A stretch of 64,000 bases of DNA from CAZOZZ01 sp965262425 (GTDB lineage Bacteria > Acidobacteriota > Terriglobia > 20CM-2-55-15). Below the pieces are notes generated by a model. That model did no database searches and was not told the origin of the DNA. It was given only the letters and a program-made list of their open reading frames with translations. The stretch spans positions 5,642,001 through 5,706,000 of the forward strand of contig OZ253536.1 in the NCBI GenBank assembly GCA_965262425.1. Reading direction: 5' to 3'. Both the position numbers and the translations under genes were made by a program. Positions within the stretch are counted from its first letter, which is position 1; each line of letters opens with the position of its first letter. Below, piece after piece: positions 33,561 through 42,294 of the stretch.

Positions 33561-35231
33561 CTAATCCTCAGCCAGTCGGCCCTTGGGTGGGAACAGGCCC
33601 GAAGGACGCCATTGAAGGAACAAGATGATCAAGCCGAGCACCGCCAGTTTTCCGTATACCGCTTCGAGCCAGGGCTCGAGGTATTTCGTAAGAAATCCCA
33701 ATCCCGCGCCCGCGCTGATGACGCCGACCAACTTCCCGACTCCCCCGACGACCACGACCATGAAGCTGTCTACAATGTAGCTCTGCCCCAGGTTCGGGTT
33801 CAGTTTGTCGAACAGTGGCACCGCCGTGCCAGCCAGACCGGCCAGGCCGGCGCCCAGGCTGAAGGTGAGGGCGTCCACCCGCCTTGTGCGTACGCCCAGT
33901 GTTCCAGCAATCTCTCGATCCTGCATCGTGGCGCGCAGCAGCAATCCGAACTTCGTTCGCAACACCAGGAAGTAAACCGCCGCGATCGCCGCGCCGCAGA
34001 ACCCGATGATGAACATGCGGTTGAGCGGGAGCACGAGGTCCGGCACGACTTCCCAGCCCCCCTGGAGCCAACTGGGTGGGGTCAGGGAGGTCGTGTCGCC
34101 GAATATAACGCGCACGCTCTGGATCAGGAGCAGGGAGATGCCCCAGGTAGCCAGCAACGTTTCCATCGGCCGGCCATAGAGGTGCTTGATCACCAGAACT
34201 TCCGAAATCAAGCCGACAAGTCCCGTCACCAGAAAGGCAAGAGGCAGTGCAACCAGGAAGTAGTAATCGAAGGCGCCGGCAGGCAGCCAGCTCTTGAAGA
34301 GTTCCGAGACCACGTAGGTGGTGTAGGCGCCCACCATCATGAACTCTCCGTGCGCCAGGTTGATCACACCCATCAATCCGAAGATGATCGAGAGACCCAG
34401 CGCCAGGAGAATCAGGATGCTGCCCAGTGACAGTCCCGCGAAGGTGTGTTGAGCCACACGTACTTTGCGTTGATAAGATTCGATTCGCGCGAGCGCCCCT
34501 TCGATGCCTGTTCGAAGATCGGTGTCCTGATTGATCCGGGCTCGTTCGAGTGCGGCCCGCAGATCCGATACGCTTCGGCTCGATCCAATTTCGCCGAGAG
34601 TCCCGACAGCCGCGGCCTGAGCCTCGGGACTTCCGTGAACCAACTCGATTCGTGCTATAGCTTCGGTCAGGAACCGGGTGGTCGTGGCGTCGCTCTCGGA
34701 TTGCAGTTGACTCTTCAGATCGTCGAGCAAACTGTTGTCCCCGTTGGTCGCCACCCTGAGGATGGCCGCTTGCCTCCGTCCTCGATCGTCACTGTAAAGG
34801 GAGAGCGCGGCAATCAACGGTCCGAGAATTCGCCTTTCGGAAGCTTCGGCCCGCAGCATGTTGGCGGACAGCCCTTCGGCATAGGCCGGGGAACCCGGTG
34901 CGGTGACTAGTGGTTCGAGCGTGAAGGCGTCGACGAGCGGATAGACACGATTGCCTCGAACTTCCTGCCGGCTCTGATAGATGACCAGCTCTCCGTTCTG
35001 GCGTTGCTCCAGCAGGCCTGCGCTGTATGCCTCGAGAACGGGAACAACCGCTGCGTTCTTGCCTTCGGCGATCCGGTTGTAGATCTCCTGCCTGTCCGGG
35101 GCACTTTCGCCGACAAGTGCGAGCACGTCGGCACGGAGGTTATCCGGAACGGCCCGCAACTGGGCGAACCCCTCGAGGGGGTTCACCCAGAGCAGACCTG
35201 CACACAACAGGTTGAGGATAGTCGCCCTCAC
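33561..35231 (-). CDS. urtB: Urea ABC transporter permease UrtB with periplasmic N-terminal domain
   Basis: A 556-residue protein, matching the long UrtB form. Residues 1-24 are a signal segment, and about 25-255 form a helical, HEAT-like repeat domain (PVLEAYSAGLLEQRQNGELV, RILGPLIAALSLYSDDRGRR, AAAVGTLGEIGSSRSVSDLRAALERA). From about 265 comes the LivH-like permease: SILILLALGLSIIFGLMGVINLAHGEFMMVGAYTTYV, and GLAGLAGTAVPLFDKLNPNLGQSYIVDSFMVVVVGGVGKL. It forms the membrane channel with UrtC. The role of the N-terminal domain is not known. urtA ends 6 bp upstream. Confidence 0.93.
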   Translation of the reverse strand: MRATILNLLCAGLLWVNPLEGFAQLRAVPDNLRADVLALVGESAPDRQEIYNRIAEGKNAAVVPVLEAYSAGLLEQRQNGELVIYQSRQEVRGNRVYPLVDAFTLEPLVTAPGSPAYAEGLSANMLRAEASERRILGPLIAALSLYSDDRGRRQAAILRVATNGDNSLLDDLKSQLQSESDATTTRFLTEAIARIELVHGSPEAQAAAVGTLGEIGSSRSVSDLRAALERARINQDTDLRTGIEGALARIESYQRKVRVAQHTFAGLSLGSILILLALGLSIIFGLMGVINLAHGEFMMVGAYTTYVVSELFKSWLPAGAFDYYFLVALPLAFLVTGLVGLISEVLVIKHLYGRPMETLLATWGISLLLIQSVRVIFGDTTSLTPPSWLQGGWEVVPDLVLPLNRMFIIGFCGAAIAAVYFLVLRTKFGLLLRATMQDREIAGTLGVRTRRVDALTFSLGAGLAGLAGTAVPLFDKLNPNLGQSYIVDSFMVVVVGGVGKLVGVISAGAGLGFLTKYLEPWLEAVYGKLAVLGLIILFLQWRPSGLFPPKGRLAED

Positions 35232-35237
35232 GGTCTC

Positions 35238-36500
35238 TTAGTTGCTGGCCTGCTTCAGGTAATGGCTGAACGCTTCAGGTTCGACCAGGCCCGGAGTCTC
35301 CCAGATCACATCAAACTGACCGTCAGCCAGAATCTCACCGATATACACGGGTTTGTATGTGTGGTGATTTTCCGCGTGCATCTTCTTCGGCCCGCCCGGA
35401 GCGGGGAACTCGAGACCGAGAACCGCTTCCCGGACCGCGTCCACGTCGAAGGACCCGACCTTCTCCACGGCCGCCTTCCAGATATACACGCCGAAGTAAG
35501 CCGCCTCGATCGGATCGTCCGTCACGCGAGACCTTCCACCCGGAAGACCCTTCGCTTCGGCGTAGTTCTTGAACGCCTCGACAAATTCGTTGTTTCCGGG
35601 ACTGTCGAGAGACTGGAAGTAATTCCAGGCCGCCAGGTGGCCGACAAGGTGCTCGGTTTCCATCGAGCGCAATTCGTCTTCGGCAACCGAAAACGCCATG
35701 ATGGGAACGTCATCGGACGTCAGGCCCTGGTTGGCGAATTCCTTATAGAAAGGCACGTTGCTGTCGCCGTTGATCGTCGACAGCACAGCCGCATCGCCGT
35801 CCTGGCCGAATTCCTTGATCTTCGCGACGATGGTCTGATAATCGGCATGACTGAACGGCGTGTACTCCTCAACGATGTTTTCTTCCGGGACGCCTTCGGC
35901 GATCAGGAATGCCTTGAGGATCTTGTTCGCCGTGCGCGGAAAGACATAGTCGGTGCCCAGCAGGTAGAATTTTTTCTTCTCTCCTCCTTCAGGTGTCATC
36001 AGGTACTGGGCCGCGGGAAGAAGTTGCTGGTTCGGAGCGGCACCGGTATAGAAAATGTTCGGACTCATTTCTTCACCCTCGTACTGGACCGGGTAGAAAA
36101 GTAGCCCGTTAAACGACTCGAAGACTGGAAGGACCGATTTCCGGCTCACCGACGTCCAGCATCCGAAGACCACGGCCACCTCGTCCCGGACGAGAAGCTC
36201 GCGTGATTTTTCAGCGAACAGGTCCCAGTTGGAAGCGGGATCGACCACGACGGGTTCGATGGGCTTGCCGAGGACTCCTCCGGCGGCGTTGATCTCATCG
36301 ATGGCCATCAGGACGACGTCCCGGAGCGACGTCTCGGATATGGCCATTGTGCCCGTCAACGAATGAAGCACGCCGACCTTGACCGGTTCGACAGCTTCAG
36401 TACAGCCTGCCAGGGTTATCAGTGTCAGGGTGGTTACCGCGGTAACGGCCATCAGGGATTGAACGCGGGCTCGAAGCCCTCTTCCTTTGAATCTGAACAT
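35238..36500 (-). CDS. urtA: Urea-binding lipoprotein UrtA
   Basis: A 420-residue type-I periplasmic binding protein. ATG at 36500 is chosen because cgaggag lies 10 bp upstream, though other ATGs exist further up. It has a lipoprotein signal with LAGC. Core signatures are VKVGVLHSLTGTMAISETSLRDVVLMAIDEINAAGG, VFGCWTSVSRKSVLPVFE, LLFYPVQYEGEE and FYLLGTDYVFPRTANKILK, diagnostic of UrtA/AmiC-like urea or amide binders rather than amino-acid LivJ. It delivers urea to UrtBC. First of five contiguous urt genes, 60 bp behind a porin gene. Confidence 0.94.
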   Translation of the reverse strand: MFRFKGRGLRARVQSLMAVTAVTTLTLITLAGCTEAVEPVKVGVLHSLTGTMAISETSLRDVVLMAIDEINAAGGVLGKPIEPVVVDPASNWDLFAEKSRELLVRDEVAVVFGCWTSVSRKSVLPVFESFNGLLFYPVQYEGEEMSPNIFYTGAAPNQQLLPAAQYLMTPEGGEKKKFYLLGTDYVFPRTANKILKAFLIAEGVPEENIVEEYTPFSHADYQTIVAKIKEFGQDGDAAVLSTINGDSNVPFYKEFANQGLTSDDVPIMAFSVAEDELRSMETEHLVGHLAAWNYFQSLDSPGNNEFVEAFKNYAEAKGLPGGRSRVTDDPIEAAYFGVYIWKAAVEKVGSFDVDAVREAVLGLEFPAPGGPKKMHAENHHTYKPVYIGEILADGQFDVIWETPGLVEPEAFSHYLKQASN

Positions 36501-36559
36501 TGCGGGCATTCTCCTCGAAAAATTGGTTGTGTATGACATCGAGATCCTCACTCTTTTCC

Positions 36560-37624
36560 TTAGAACTGAAACTGCGTGCCGAGGACGATATGGTTGCGCC
36601 GCGTGTTGTCGGCTCCAAACTCCCTTCTCGAGTACATCAGCGACAATCGCGCGCCGTGTCCACGGATGACGTAGTTGAGGCCGGCGTCGAAGATCGAGTC
36701 ACCCTCGAACTCCTGAAATCGGATCATGGGTTGGATCTGACCGATCCCCACTTTCTGGGGAAAGAGGTAACCCGCTTGAGCAAGGTAGGCGTTTCCTTCT
36801 CCAGTGGCGCCCCCGAGGTCGTAGTCGTAATAGGCGCCCTCAAGGCTCAGAACCCCATCGTTCGGCAGTTTCTTTTCAAACAGGAGATCGAAGTTATAGC
36901 CGCGGAACTTTTCACGCGTCGTCGAGGCGGTTTCGATGGCTTCATTCTGGAACTGGACGACAAAGGCAATCGCCAGGACGTCCTTATCGCCATAGTAGGT
37001 ACTCGTCGTGTAGTAGCCGGGTTCCGGATCCAGGAAGTTGTAGGTGACGCGTGCCGCATAGATCGACGAGTCACCCTGGCCGGCGGCCGCCGGGATGCCT
37101 TCGTAAGCGCCAACGGCGTACTTAAAGACGCCGCCTCCCACCTGTCCTGAAACCGAGACGCCGTCGTCACGGCCGGCAAAGATGGCCGGATATCGGGAGA
37201 CGAGCCCCGGATATTCGTACGCGGCCAGGTAGAACGGGCCGTCCAGATTCGCGCGGTCCGACGGAGGCAAGTGCCTGCCTGCCCACAAGCTGAAGTACTC
37301 ACTGGGTGAGAACTTCGCTACGCCGTCCAGAACGCGGATCTCGGAGGAGGACTGGACATACTCGGTGTTGAACTCGAGCGTCAGAAACTCGTGAATCTGG
37401 CTGTTGACATAGAGGCGAGCGTTGTCTAGATCGAAGTTCTTTGTGTACGTGTTGTCCGGCTGCTCGGCGGCCCTGAACGTGGCTCGGAGGCCTCCACCGA
37501 TGCTGACCCAGCGGCCGTCGTCGAGGTCGATTTTCGCCTGGCCGTCAACTGTCGGTGCGCCCACTATCAGCCTGCCGGTCAGCAACAGACTAAAGATCAG
37601 GCGTCTAAGGAAAATTCGTTTCAT
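36560..37624 (-). CDS. Outer-membrane porin (phosphate-selective porin-like), probable urea entry channel
   Basis: A 354-residue beta-barrel protein. ATG at 37624 is preceded by gggaggac; residues 1-29 are a signal peptide. The chain alternates short strands and turns (WVSIGGGLRATFRA, NARLYVNSQIHEFLTLEFNTEYV, FSLWAGRHLPPSDRANLDGPF, SRYPAIFAGRDDGVSVSGQV) and ends in HIVLGTQFQF, an outer-membrane C-terminal signature. The pattern recalls the OprO/OprP porin family. Its position as first gene before urtABCDE suggests it admits urea or short amides (inference). Transcription starts behind a structured leader at 37658-37809. Confidence 0.78.
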   Translation of the reverse strand: MKRIFLRRLIFSLLLTGRLIVGAPTVDGQAKIDLDDGRWVSIGGGLRATFRAAEQPDNTYTKNFDLDNARLYVNSQIHEFLTLEFNTEYVQSSSEIRVLDGVAKFSPSEYFSLWAGRHLPPSDRANLDGPFYLAAYEYPGLVSRYPAIFAGRDDGVSVSGQVGGGVFKYAVGAYEGIPAAAGQGDSSIYAARVTYNFLDPEPGYYTTSTYYGDKDVLAIAFVVQFQNEAIETASTTREKFRGYNFDLLFEKKLPNDGVLSLEGAYYDYDLGGATGEGNAYLAQAGYLFPQKVGIGQIQPMIRFQEFEGDSIFDAGLNYVIRGHGARLSLMYSRREFGADNTRRNHIVLGTQFQF

Positions 37625-37657
37625 GGGGTGATGTCCTCCCGATTCTTGCGACAAAAT

Positions 37658-37675
37658 AAAAAAACGCCCCGGGCG
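37658..37675 (-). terminator. Leader terminator 2
   Basis: A short GC stem, CGCC and GGCG around CGG, followed by seven Us (37664-37658), 34 bp before the porin ATG. The stem alone is short; the U-run makes it convincing. Confidence 0.55.
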
Positions 37676-37736
37676 AGAGATTTCCTCACCACAGGACGTC
37701 ACTGTCCAAACGGAAGACTTACGGTGTCTCAAAAAC

Positions 37737-37770
37737 AAAAAAGTCCCCGGACCACATTGGTCGCGGAGAC
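37737..37770 (-). terminator. Leader terminator 1
   Basis: GUCUCCGCGACCA and UGGUCCGGGGAC pair around a 3-nt loop, followed by UUUUUUG. It sits about 40 nt into the transcript expected from the promoter at 37816-37845 and so would stop transcription before the porin gene unless an alternative structure forms. Confidence 0.72.
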
Positions 37771-37815
37771 TTCATCGTCAGGCCCCTGGGCACGTCGTTG
37801 TGCCGGGACAAACTT

Positions 37816-37845
37816 ACTATAGGTGGTGTAGGTTGGAACGGTCAA
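37816..37845 (-). promoter_or_regulatory. Sigma70-type promoter for the porin-urt operon
   Basis: Minus strand: TTGACC (37845-37840), an 18-bp spacer, TATAGT (37821-37816). Both boxes are close to consensus, and a start about 7 bp downstream (near 37809) gives a leader of about 185 nt. The stretch 37846-38047 towards the insertion element shows no gene. Confidence 0.62.
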
Positions 37846-38047
37846 GGGGTATATCGGGTGTGTGGGTCGGAAAGATCGCAAGGCCTTGAAGCTCAGCCGT
37901 TTCGGAAGAGCAGGTCGGTCGATGTTGAATGAGGCCCGGCCAGTGGGCATTTGAGTCGAATTCAACCCCATTGTTAAGCAAGTTCTATTTTCGCATTGTT
38001 GAAATTGGCGAGGTGTTGACGGTGTCTTGTGGTATATATACCGTCAG

Positions 38048-38434
38048 ATGAAGAAGAAAAAGATATGGCTTGAGTTGAATCAGGTAAAGGGAGCCGCTGC
38101 TTCGCGACTGCGAAGGCGGAAGTACAGCCTGATCGAGCGCCATGAGATACCCGACGGTTTGCTGCCTGGCTCGGTGTCGATTAGTTACACCCGGTGCGGT
38201 AAGCCGACGTGCCGGTGTGTGTCGGGTGAAGGCCACCCATCCTGGTCCTGGACATTCATGATGGACGGGAAGAAGCATGTCGAACACGTTCCAGCCGCCA
38301 TGGTTGAGGAGATTCAGAAGCGTGTCGGAGCGGGACGGGAGTTTCAGGATGCGATCCGGGAGGTGCTGACAGCGAACGCGAAGTTGGTGGTGTTGGAGCG
38401 CCAGCAACAACGTGAGAAGCGGAAGCGACGGTGA
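38048..38434 (+). CDS. DUF6788-type small protein of a two-gene insertion element
   Basis: A 128-residue basic protein from the ATG at 38048, which directly follows a perfect ggtatatatacc palindrome. It contains GSVSISYTRCGKPTCRCVSGEGHPSW with three Cys (CGKPTCRC), and a Lys/Arg-rich coiled end. The same layout (CGKAGCAC) is found in the 127-residue protein at 54057-54440, also ahead of a transposase. I associate this with DUF6788 proteins next to transposases. The Cys set may bind zinc and contact element DNA (inference). Its stop overlaps the GTG of the transposase (GTGA), so translation is coupled. Confidence 0.65.
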   Translation: MKKKKIWLELNQVKGAAASRLRRRKYSLIERHEIPDGLLPGSVSISYTRCGKPTCRCVSGEGHPSWSWTFMMDGKKHVEHVPAAMVEEIQKRVGAGREFQDAIREVLTANAKLVVLERQQQREKRKRR

Positions 38435-39624
38435 GAGGTCCGTCGGCCGGAGGGATTCGACGGTATGCGCGAAAGTGTTTGCGGCTGAAGGGGCATTTGA
38501 ATCAACCCGGAGATGGACGGGTGCGACCGCAGATCGGAAGCGGGCATCTGATCTGGTCTCTAGTGATCGGGTATCTGCTACGGGAGTCGAGCTTCCTGGC
38601 CATCGAGTCGCTCGCACGATCCTCGGCGTGTAGGGCCTTGGGAATCGGACGCCGCTTTAGCGACGACACGCTGGGCTATTTCACCGAGAAGCTGGATCCG
38701 GAATTCACGCGCGGCGCTTTGATCACCGCCATCAAGCAGGCCAAGCGCAATAAAGCGTTCGACGATTGCCGCTTCATCGGCCTGGCGCTGGACGGGACGA
38801 CCGTGGGGCGTGTCCGTGAGGCCGGGTGTCGTTGGTGTCGTCCCCACCGCAACGCCGAGGGGGAGGTGACCACCTACTTGCACCACGTCGTGATGGCCAC
38901 CATCGTGGGTACCGGGCTGACTCTACCGGTCGATGTGGAACCCTACGGCAGTGGGGATAGCGAATGGGCCGGGGGTAAACGACTGCTACGTCGGGTAGTG
39001 GGGCAGTTGGGGCCGCGGTTTGCCGATTATGTTGTTGTCGATGGCGGATATGCGGCCGCGCCGTTCCTGCACCTGGCCGACGAGTTGGGATTGAAGACCA
39101 TCGTCCGGCTCAAAGCCAATCTTCCGAGCTTGTTCAACGCCGCCAAAAGTCGGTTCGCTTGTCGGCCGCCGTCCCGGGTCTTCAAGGATGGAGCCGATCG
39201 GGTGGAAATCTGGGACGCGGACGACTTCGATCCCTGGGACCGACTGAACTGGTCGACCGTGCGCGTGATCCGCTACCGGCAAGAGAAACCCAATGGATCG
39301 GTGGTCGAAGCCTACTGGCTGACCAATTTCTCGATGAACCAAGTGGGAGCGCCCACTTTATTTCGCATGGCCAAGAGTCGTTGGGAAGTCGAAAACCAAG
39401 GTTTCAACGATGCCAAGAATCGTTATGGGATGGCCCACATCCCCCATCACCACGCCAACAGCTTACTTCTGCACTGGCTCCTCATAATCCTGGCCCTCAC
39501 GATCGAACGTCTGTATCGATTGCGCCATTTGCATCGGGGGCGCCATCACCCCCGTACCTCCATCGAGCTCCTTCGTTTGCTTCGCCTCGCTCTGCCTGCT
39601 CCAACCCCAGCCGACTCCAGCTGA
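38431..39624 (+). CDS. DDE transposase of the two-gene insertion element
   Basis: A 397-residue transposase starting at GTG 38431, overlapping the DUF6788 gene. An RNase-H-like core is visible: FIGLALDGTTVGR (first Asp), ADYVVVDGGYAAAPFLHLADELG (second Asp) and RWEVENQGFNDAKNRYGMAH (Glu), an IS4-like YREK-style arrangement. It does not match the IS630 or IS1380 proteins here. The exact IS family and the element ends could not be set. The element lies between the urt promoter and the urease operon; 39625-39908 contains its right part and no recognised gene. Confidence 0.75.
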   Translation: MRGPSAGGIRRYARKCLRLKGHLNQPGDGRVRPQIGSGHLIWSLVIGYLLRESSFLAIESLARSSACRALGIGRRFSDDTLGYFTEKLDPEFTRGALITAIKQAKRNKAFDDCRFIGLALDGTTVGRVREAGCRWCRPHRNAEGEVTTYLHHVVMATIVGTGLTLPVDVEPYGSGDSEWAGGKRLLRRVVGQLGPRFADYVVVDGGYAAAPFLHLADELGLKTIVRLKANLPSLFNAAKSRFACRPPSRVFKDGADRVEIWDADDFDPWDRLNWSTVRVIRYRQEKPNGSVVEAYWLTNFSMNQVGAPTLFRMAKSRWEVENQGFNDAKNRYGMAHIPHHHANSLLLHWLLIILALTIERLYRLRHLHRGRHHPRTSIELLRLLRLALPAPTPADSS

Positions 39625-39908
39625 ACCGCCTCGATTCCCCGGTCTCCACGCGCCTGCCTGACCCAAATCACCGGGCTGGACCCGCTACGGTTACCTGTCG
39701 CTCGAAATAAGCCGCACTTCAAATTCGTCTCCCTCGCCAACCTTTTCCCTTCCAGAGCCCCTTCCATACACTCCGCCCTCCCTGACTTCCGAAATGGCTG
39801 CTTGAAGCTGGAGGTTCTTGATTCCCTCACTCTTCAGCGTTAGTATGCAGCCTTCCGTTTGTCGTTTTCTCTGTTGAAGTACCATTAGTTCAAACCAACA
39901 GGATCCCA

Positions 39909-40211
39909 ATGCATCTGACGCCGCGCGAAATTGAAAAATTGATGGTGTTCACCGCTGGTGAAGTTGCACGAAAGCGTCGTGCGCGTGGCCTCGAACTCAA
40001 CTATCCCGAAGCAGTCGCGTTGATCACCTCCGAGGTTCTCGAAGAGATTCGAAACGGCCGGACCGTCGCCGAATTGATGGAACTCGGCAGAAAAATCTTG
40101 TCCGCGGATGAGGTCATGGAAGGCGTGGCCGACATGATCAACGAGATTCAGGTCGAGGGGACTTTCCCTGATGGGACCAAGCTGGTGACCATCCACAACC
40201 CTGTGAAATAG
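39909..40211 (+). CDS. ureA: Urease gamma subunit
   Basis: A 100-residue protein, the standard size. MHLTPREIEKLMVFTAGEVARKRRARGLELNYPEAVALI and the end FPDGTKLVTIHNP are canonical UreA. It forms the structural urease trimer with UreB and UreC in the cytoplasm. It is first in ureABCEFGD; the ribosome site (aggatccc) is weak. The insertion element ends somewhere in the 280 bp upstream. Confidence 0.96.
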   Translation: MHLTPREIEKLMVFTAGEVARKRRARGLELNYPEAVALITSEVLEEIRNGRTVAELMELGRKILSADEVMEGVADMINEIQVEGTFPDGTKLVTIHNPVK

Positions 40212-40220
40212 GAGTCTGCA

Positions 40221-40592
40221 TTGATCCCCGGTGAGTACGTCCTGAGAGATGCGGCCATCGAAGCGAACGTGGGCCGCGATACCGTTCGCATTGAAGTGTC
40301 CAACCTCGGAGACCGTCCCGTTCAAGTGGGTTCCCATTATCACTTCTTCGAAGCCAACCGCTGGCTGCGGTTCGATCGCGAGAAGGCATACGGGCGTCGG
40401 TTATGCATACCAGCGGGTACGGCCGTCCGTTTTGAGCCCGGCGACACCCGCGAAGTCGAGTTGGTCGATCTGGGAGGTTCCCGAATCGCTCACGGCATGA
40501 ACGGTCTCGTTGACGGGCCTCTCGATGACCCGGAGGTCCAAAGGCGAGCCCTGGCTTCGATCCGGGAGTTTGTCCGGGAGACGAAGCCATGA
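40221..40592 (+). CDS. ureB: Urease beta subunit
   Basis: A 123-residue protein starting with TTG at 40221, because IPGEY immediately follows as in all UreB proteins and no ATG fits. It has VSNLGDRPVQVGSHYHFFEANRWLRFDR and IPAGTAVRFEPGDTREVELV. It has the usual short C-terminal tail of separate UreB. It overlaps the ureC ATG by 4 bp (ATGA). Confidence 0.95.
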   Translation: MIPGEYVLRDAAIEANVGRDTVRIEVSNLGDRPVQVGSHYHFFEANRWLRFDREKAYGRRLCIPAGTAVRFEPGDTREVELVDLGGSRIAHGMNGLVDGPLDDPEVQRRALASIREFVRETKP

Positions 40593-42292
40593 AGATCGAC
40601 CGACGTACTTACGCCGATCATTTCGGTCCGACGGTGGGCGATCGCATCAGGCTCGGGGATACGGAATTATTCATCGAGATCGAGGTCGACCACGCCGTTT
40701 ACGGAGACGAATCCAAATTTGGCGGGGGCAAGGTGATTCGAGACGGGATGGGGCAGTCCGCATCGGCCAGCCGTAGCTCCGGGTCTCCCGACACGGTCAT
40801 CACGAACGCCGTCGTTCTTGATTACACGGGAATCGTAAAGGCGGATGTTGCTATGCGTGACGGGAAGATATCCGGGATCGGCAAAGCGGGCAACCCCGAC
40901 ATCATGGATGGCGTCACAGCGGGCATGGCGATCGGCGCGGGAACGGAGATCATTGCGGGCGAGGGAATGATTCTGACGGCGGGAGGCATCGACGCGCACA
41001 TCCACTTCATCTCACCCAACCAGATTCCGGAGGCCTTCTATTCCGGGATAACCACACTTATCGGCGGGGGTACGGGACCGGCGACCGGAACGAATGCGAC
41101 GACATGCACGCCCGGCCCCTGGAACATCAAGAAGATGTATGAGGCTATCGAAGAGTTTCCGATCAATTTCGGGTTCCTGGGAAAAGGAAACTCCTCGTCG
41201 TCCGAGCCCCTCGAAGAGCAGCTTCGCGCCGGGGCACTCGGTCTCAAGCTGCATGAAGATTGGGGCACGACTCCCGCGGCGATCGACAAGTGCCTGGACG
41301 TCGCCGAACGTTTCGATGTTCAGGTGGCCATCCATACCGACACTCTGAACGAAGCCGGTTTCGTTGAAGACACGATTGCGGCGTTCAAAGGTCGAACGAT
41401 CCACACCTATCACACCGAAGGCGCCGGTGGCGGTCACGCGCCCGACATCATCCGGCTTTGCGGGGAGGACAACGTGCTTCCGTCCTCGACGAATCCGACG
41501 ATGCCTTTCACTCGCAACACCATGGACGAACATCTGGACATGTTGATGGTCTGTCATCACCTGTCGGCTTCGATTCCCGAAGATGTCGCCTTTGCCGACT
41601 CCCGAATACGAGCGGAGACGATCGCGGCCGAGGACATTCTTCACGATATGGGCGCGTTTTCGATGATGGCCTCCGACTCCCAGGCGATGGGTCGGATCGG
41701 CGAAGTGATCTGCCGCACGTGGCAGACAGCCGACAAGATGAAGAAGCAGCGTGGCCGCCTGGACGAGACGGGTGACAATGACAACAGCCGGGCAAAACGT
41801 TACGTGGCCAAGTACACGATCAACCCGGCTATCGCCCACGGGATCTCTCATGCGGTGGGCTCAGTGGAGGTCGGGAAGATGGCGGACCTCGTGTTGTGGC
41901 GGCCTGCCTTCTTCGGCGTCAAACCGGAGATGATCATCAAGGGTGGATTCATCGCAGGCTCCGTGATGGGTGACGGCAACGCATCCATCCCCACCCCGCA
42001 GCCTGTTATTTATCGACCCATGTTCGGTCACCTGGGGCAGGCGCCGGACCGCACGTCGGTCCACTTCGTGTCCCAGGCGGGTGTCGAGAGCGGAGCGCTC
42101 GATGGTTTGCGAAGACCTCTTTCTCCGGTCGGTGATTGTCGCAACCTGGGAAAAAAGCACTTGAAGTGGAACAACGCGCTTCCCCGGATCGAGGTGAACC
42201 CCGACACATATGAAGTGCGTGCCGACGGGGAACTGCTCAAGTGCGATCCGGTTGATATTCTTCCCCTGGCGCAGCGCTACTTTCTGTTCTGA
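40589..42292 (+). CDS. ureC: Urease alpha subunit (nickel catalytic subunit)
   Basis: A 567-residue amidohydrolase, full length. The dinickel site is intact: GGIDAHIHFISP (HxH), GLKLHEDWG with carbamylated Lys220, QVAIHTDTLNEAG, TYHTEGAGGGHAPD, and SDSQAMGRIGE (Asp). The flap region MVCHHLSASIPEDVAFADSRIR carries the catalytic Cys-His pair. It hydrolyses urea to ammonia and carbamate. Activation needs UreD, F, G and E, all encoded downstream in the same operon. Confidence 0.97.
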   Translation: MKIDRRTYADHFGPTVGDRIRLGDTELFIEIEVDHAVYGDESKFGGGKVIRDGMGQSASASRSSGSPDTVITNAVVLDYTGIVKADVAMRDGKISGIGKAGNPDIMDGVTAGMAIGAGTEIIAGEGMILTAGGIDAHIHFISPNQIPEAFYSGITTLIGGGTGPATGTNATTCTPGPWNIKKMYEAIEEFPINFGFLGKGNSSSSEPLEEQLRAGALGLKLHEDWGTTPAAIDKCLDVAERFDVQVAIHTDTLNEAGFVEDTIAAFKGRTIHTYHTEGAGGGHAPDIIRLCGEDNVLPSSTNPTMPFTRNTMDEHLDMLMVCHHLSASIPEDVAFADSRIRAETIAAEDILHDMGAFSMMASDSQAMGRIGEVICRTWQTADKMKKQRGRLDETGDNDNSRAKRYVAKYTINPAIAHGISHAVGSVEVGKMADLVLWRPAFFGVKPEMIIKGGFIAGSVMGDGNASIPTPQPVIYRPMFGHLGQAPDRTSVHFVSQAGVESGALDGLRRPLSPVGDCRNLGKKHLKWNNALPRIEVNPDTYEVRADGELLKCDPVDILPLAQRYFLF

Positions 42293-42294
42293 TC

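Larger units (their letters stand above)
37658..37809 (-). promoter_or_regulatory. Structured leader with tandem ANTAR-like hexaloop hairpins and two terminators
   Basis: On the minus-strand RNA, 5' to 3': a hairpin GGCAC-AACGAC-GUGCC (37804-37789); a small hairpin GAC-GAUGAA-GUC overlapping terminator 1; terminator 1 (37770-37737); hairpin GAGAC-ACCGUAA-GUCUU (37730-37714); hairpin GGAC-AGUGAC-GUCC (37707-37694); terminator 2 (37675-37658). Loops AACGAC, AGUGAC and the first six of ACCGUAA have A at position 1 and G at 4, the rule for ANTAR-protein targets. The arrangement suggests antitermination control of the porin-urt operon. No ANTAR protein gene is in the window. Confidence 0.5.

Noticed and set aside
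37658..37809. Guanidine-I (ykkC) riboswitch before the urea operon
   Set aside because: The conserved ykkC core sequences are not recognisable; the hexaloop hairpins and two terminators fit an ANTAR target better.
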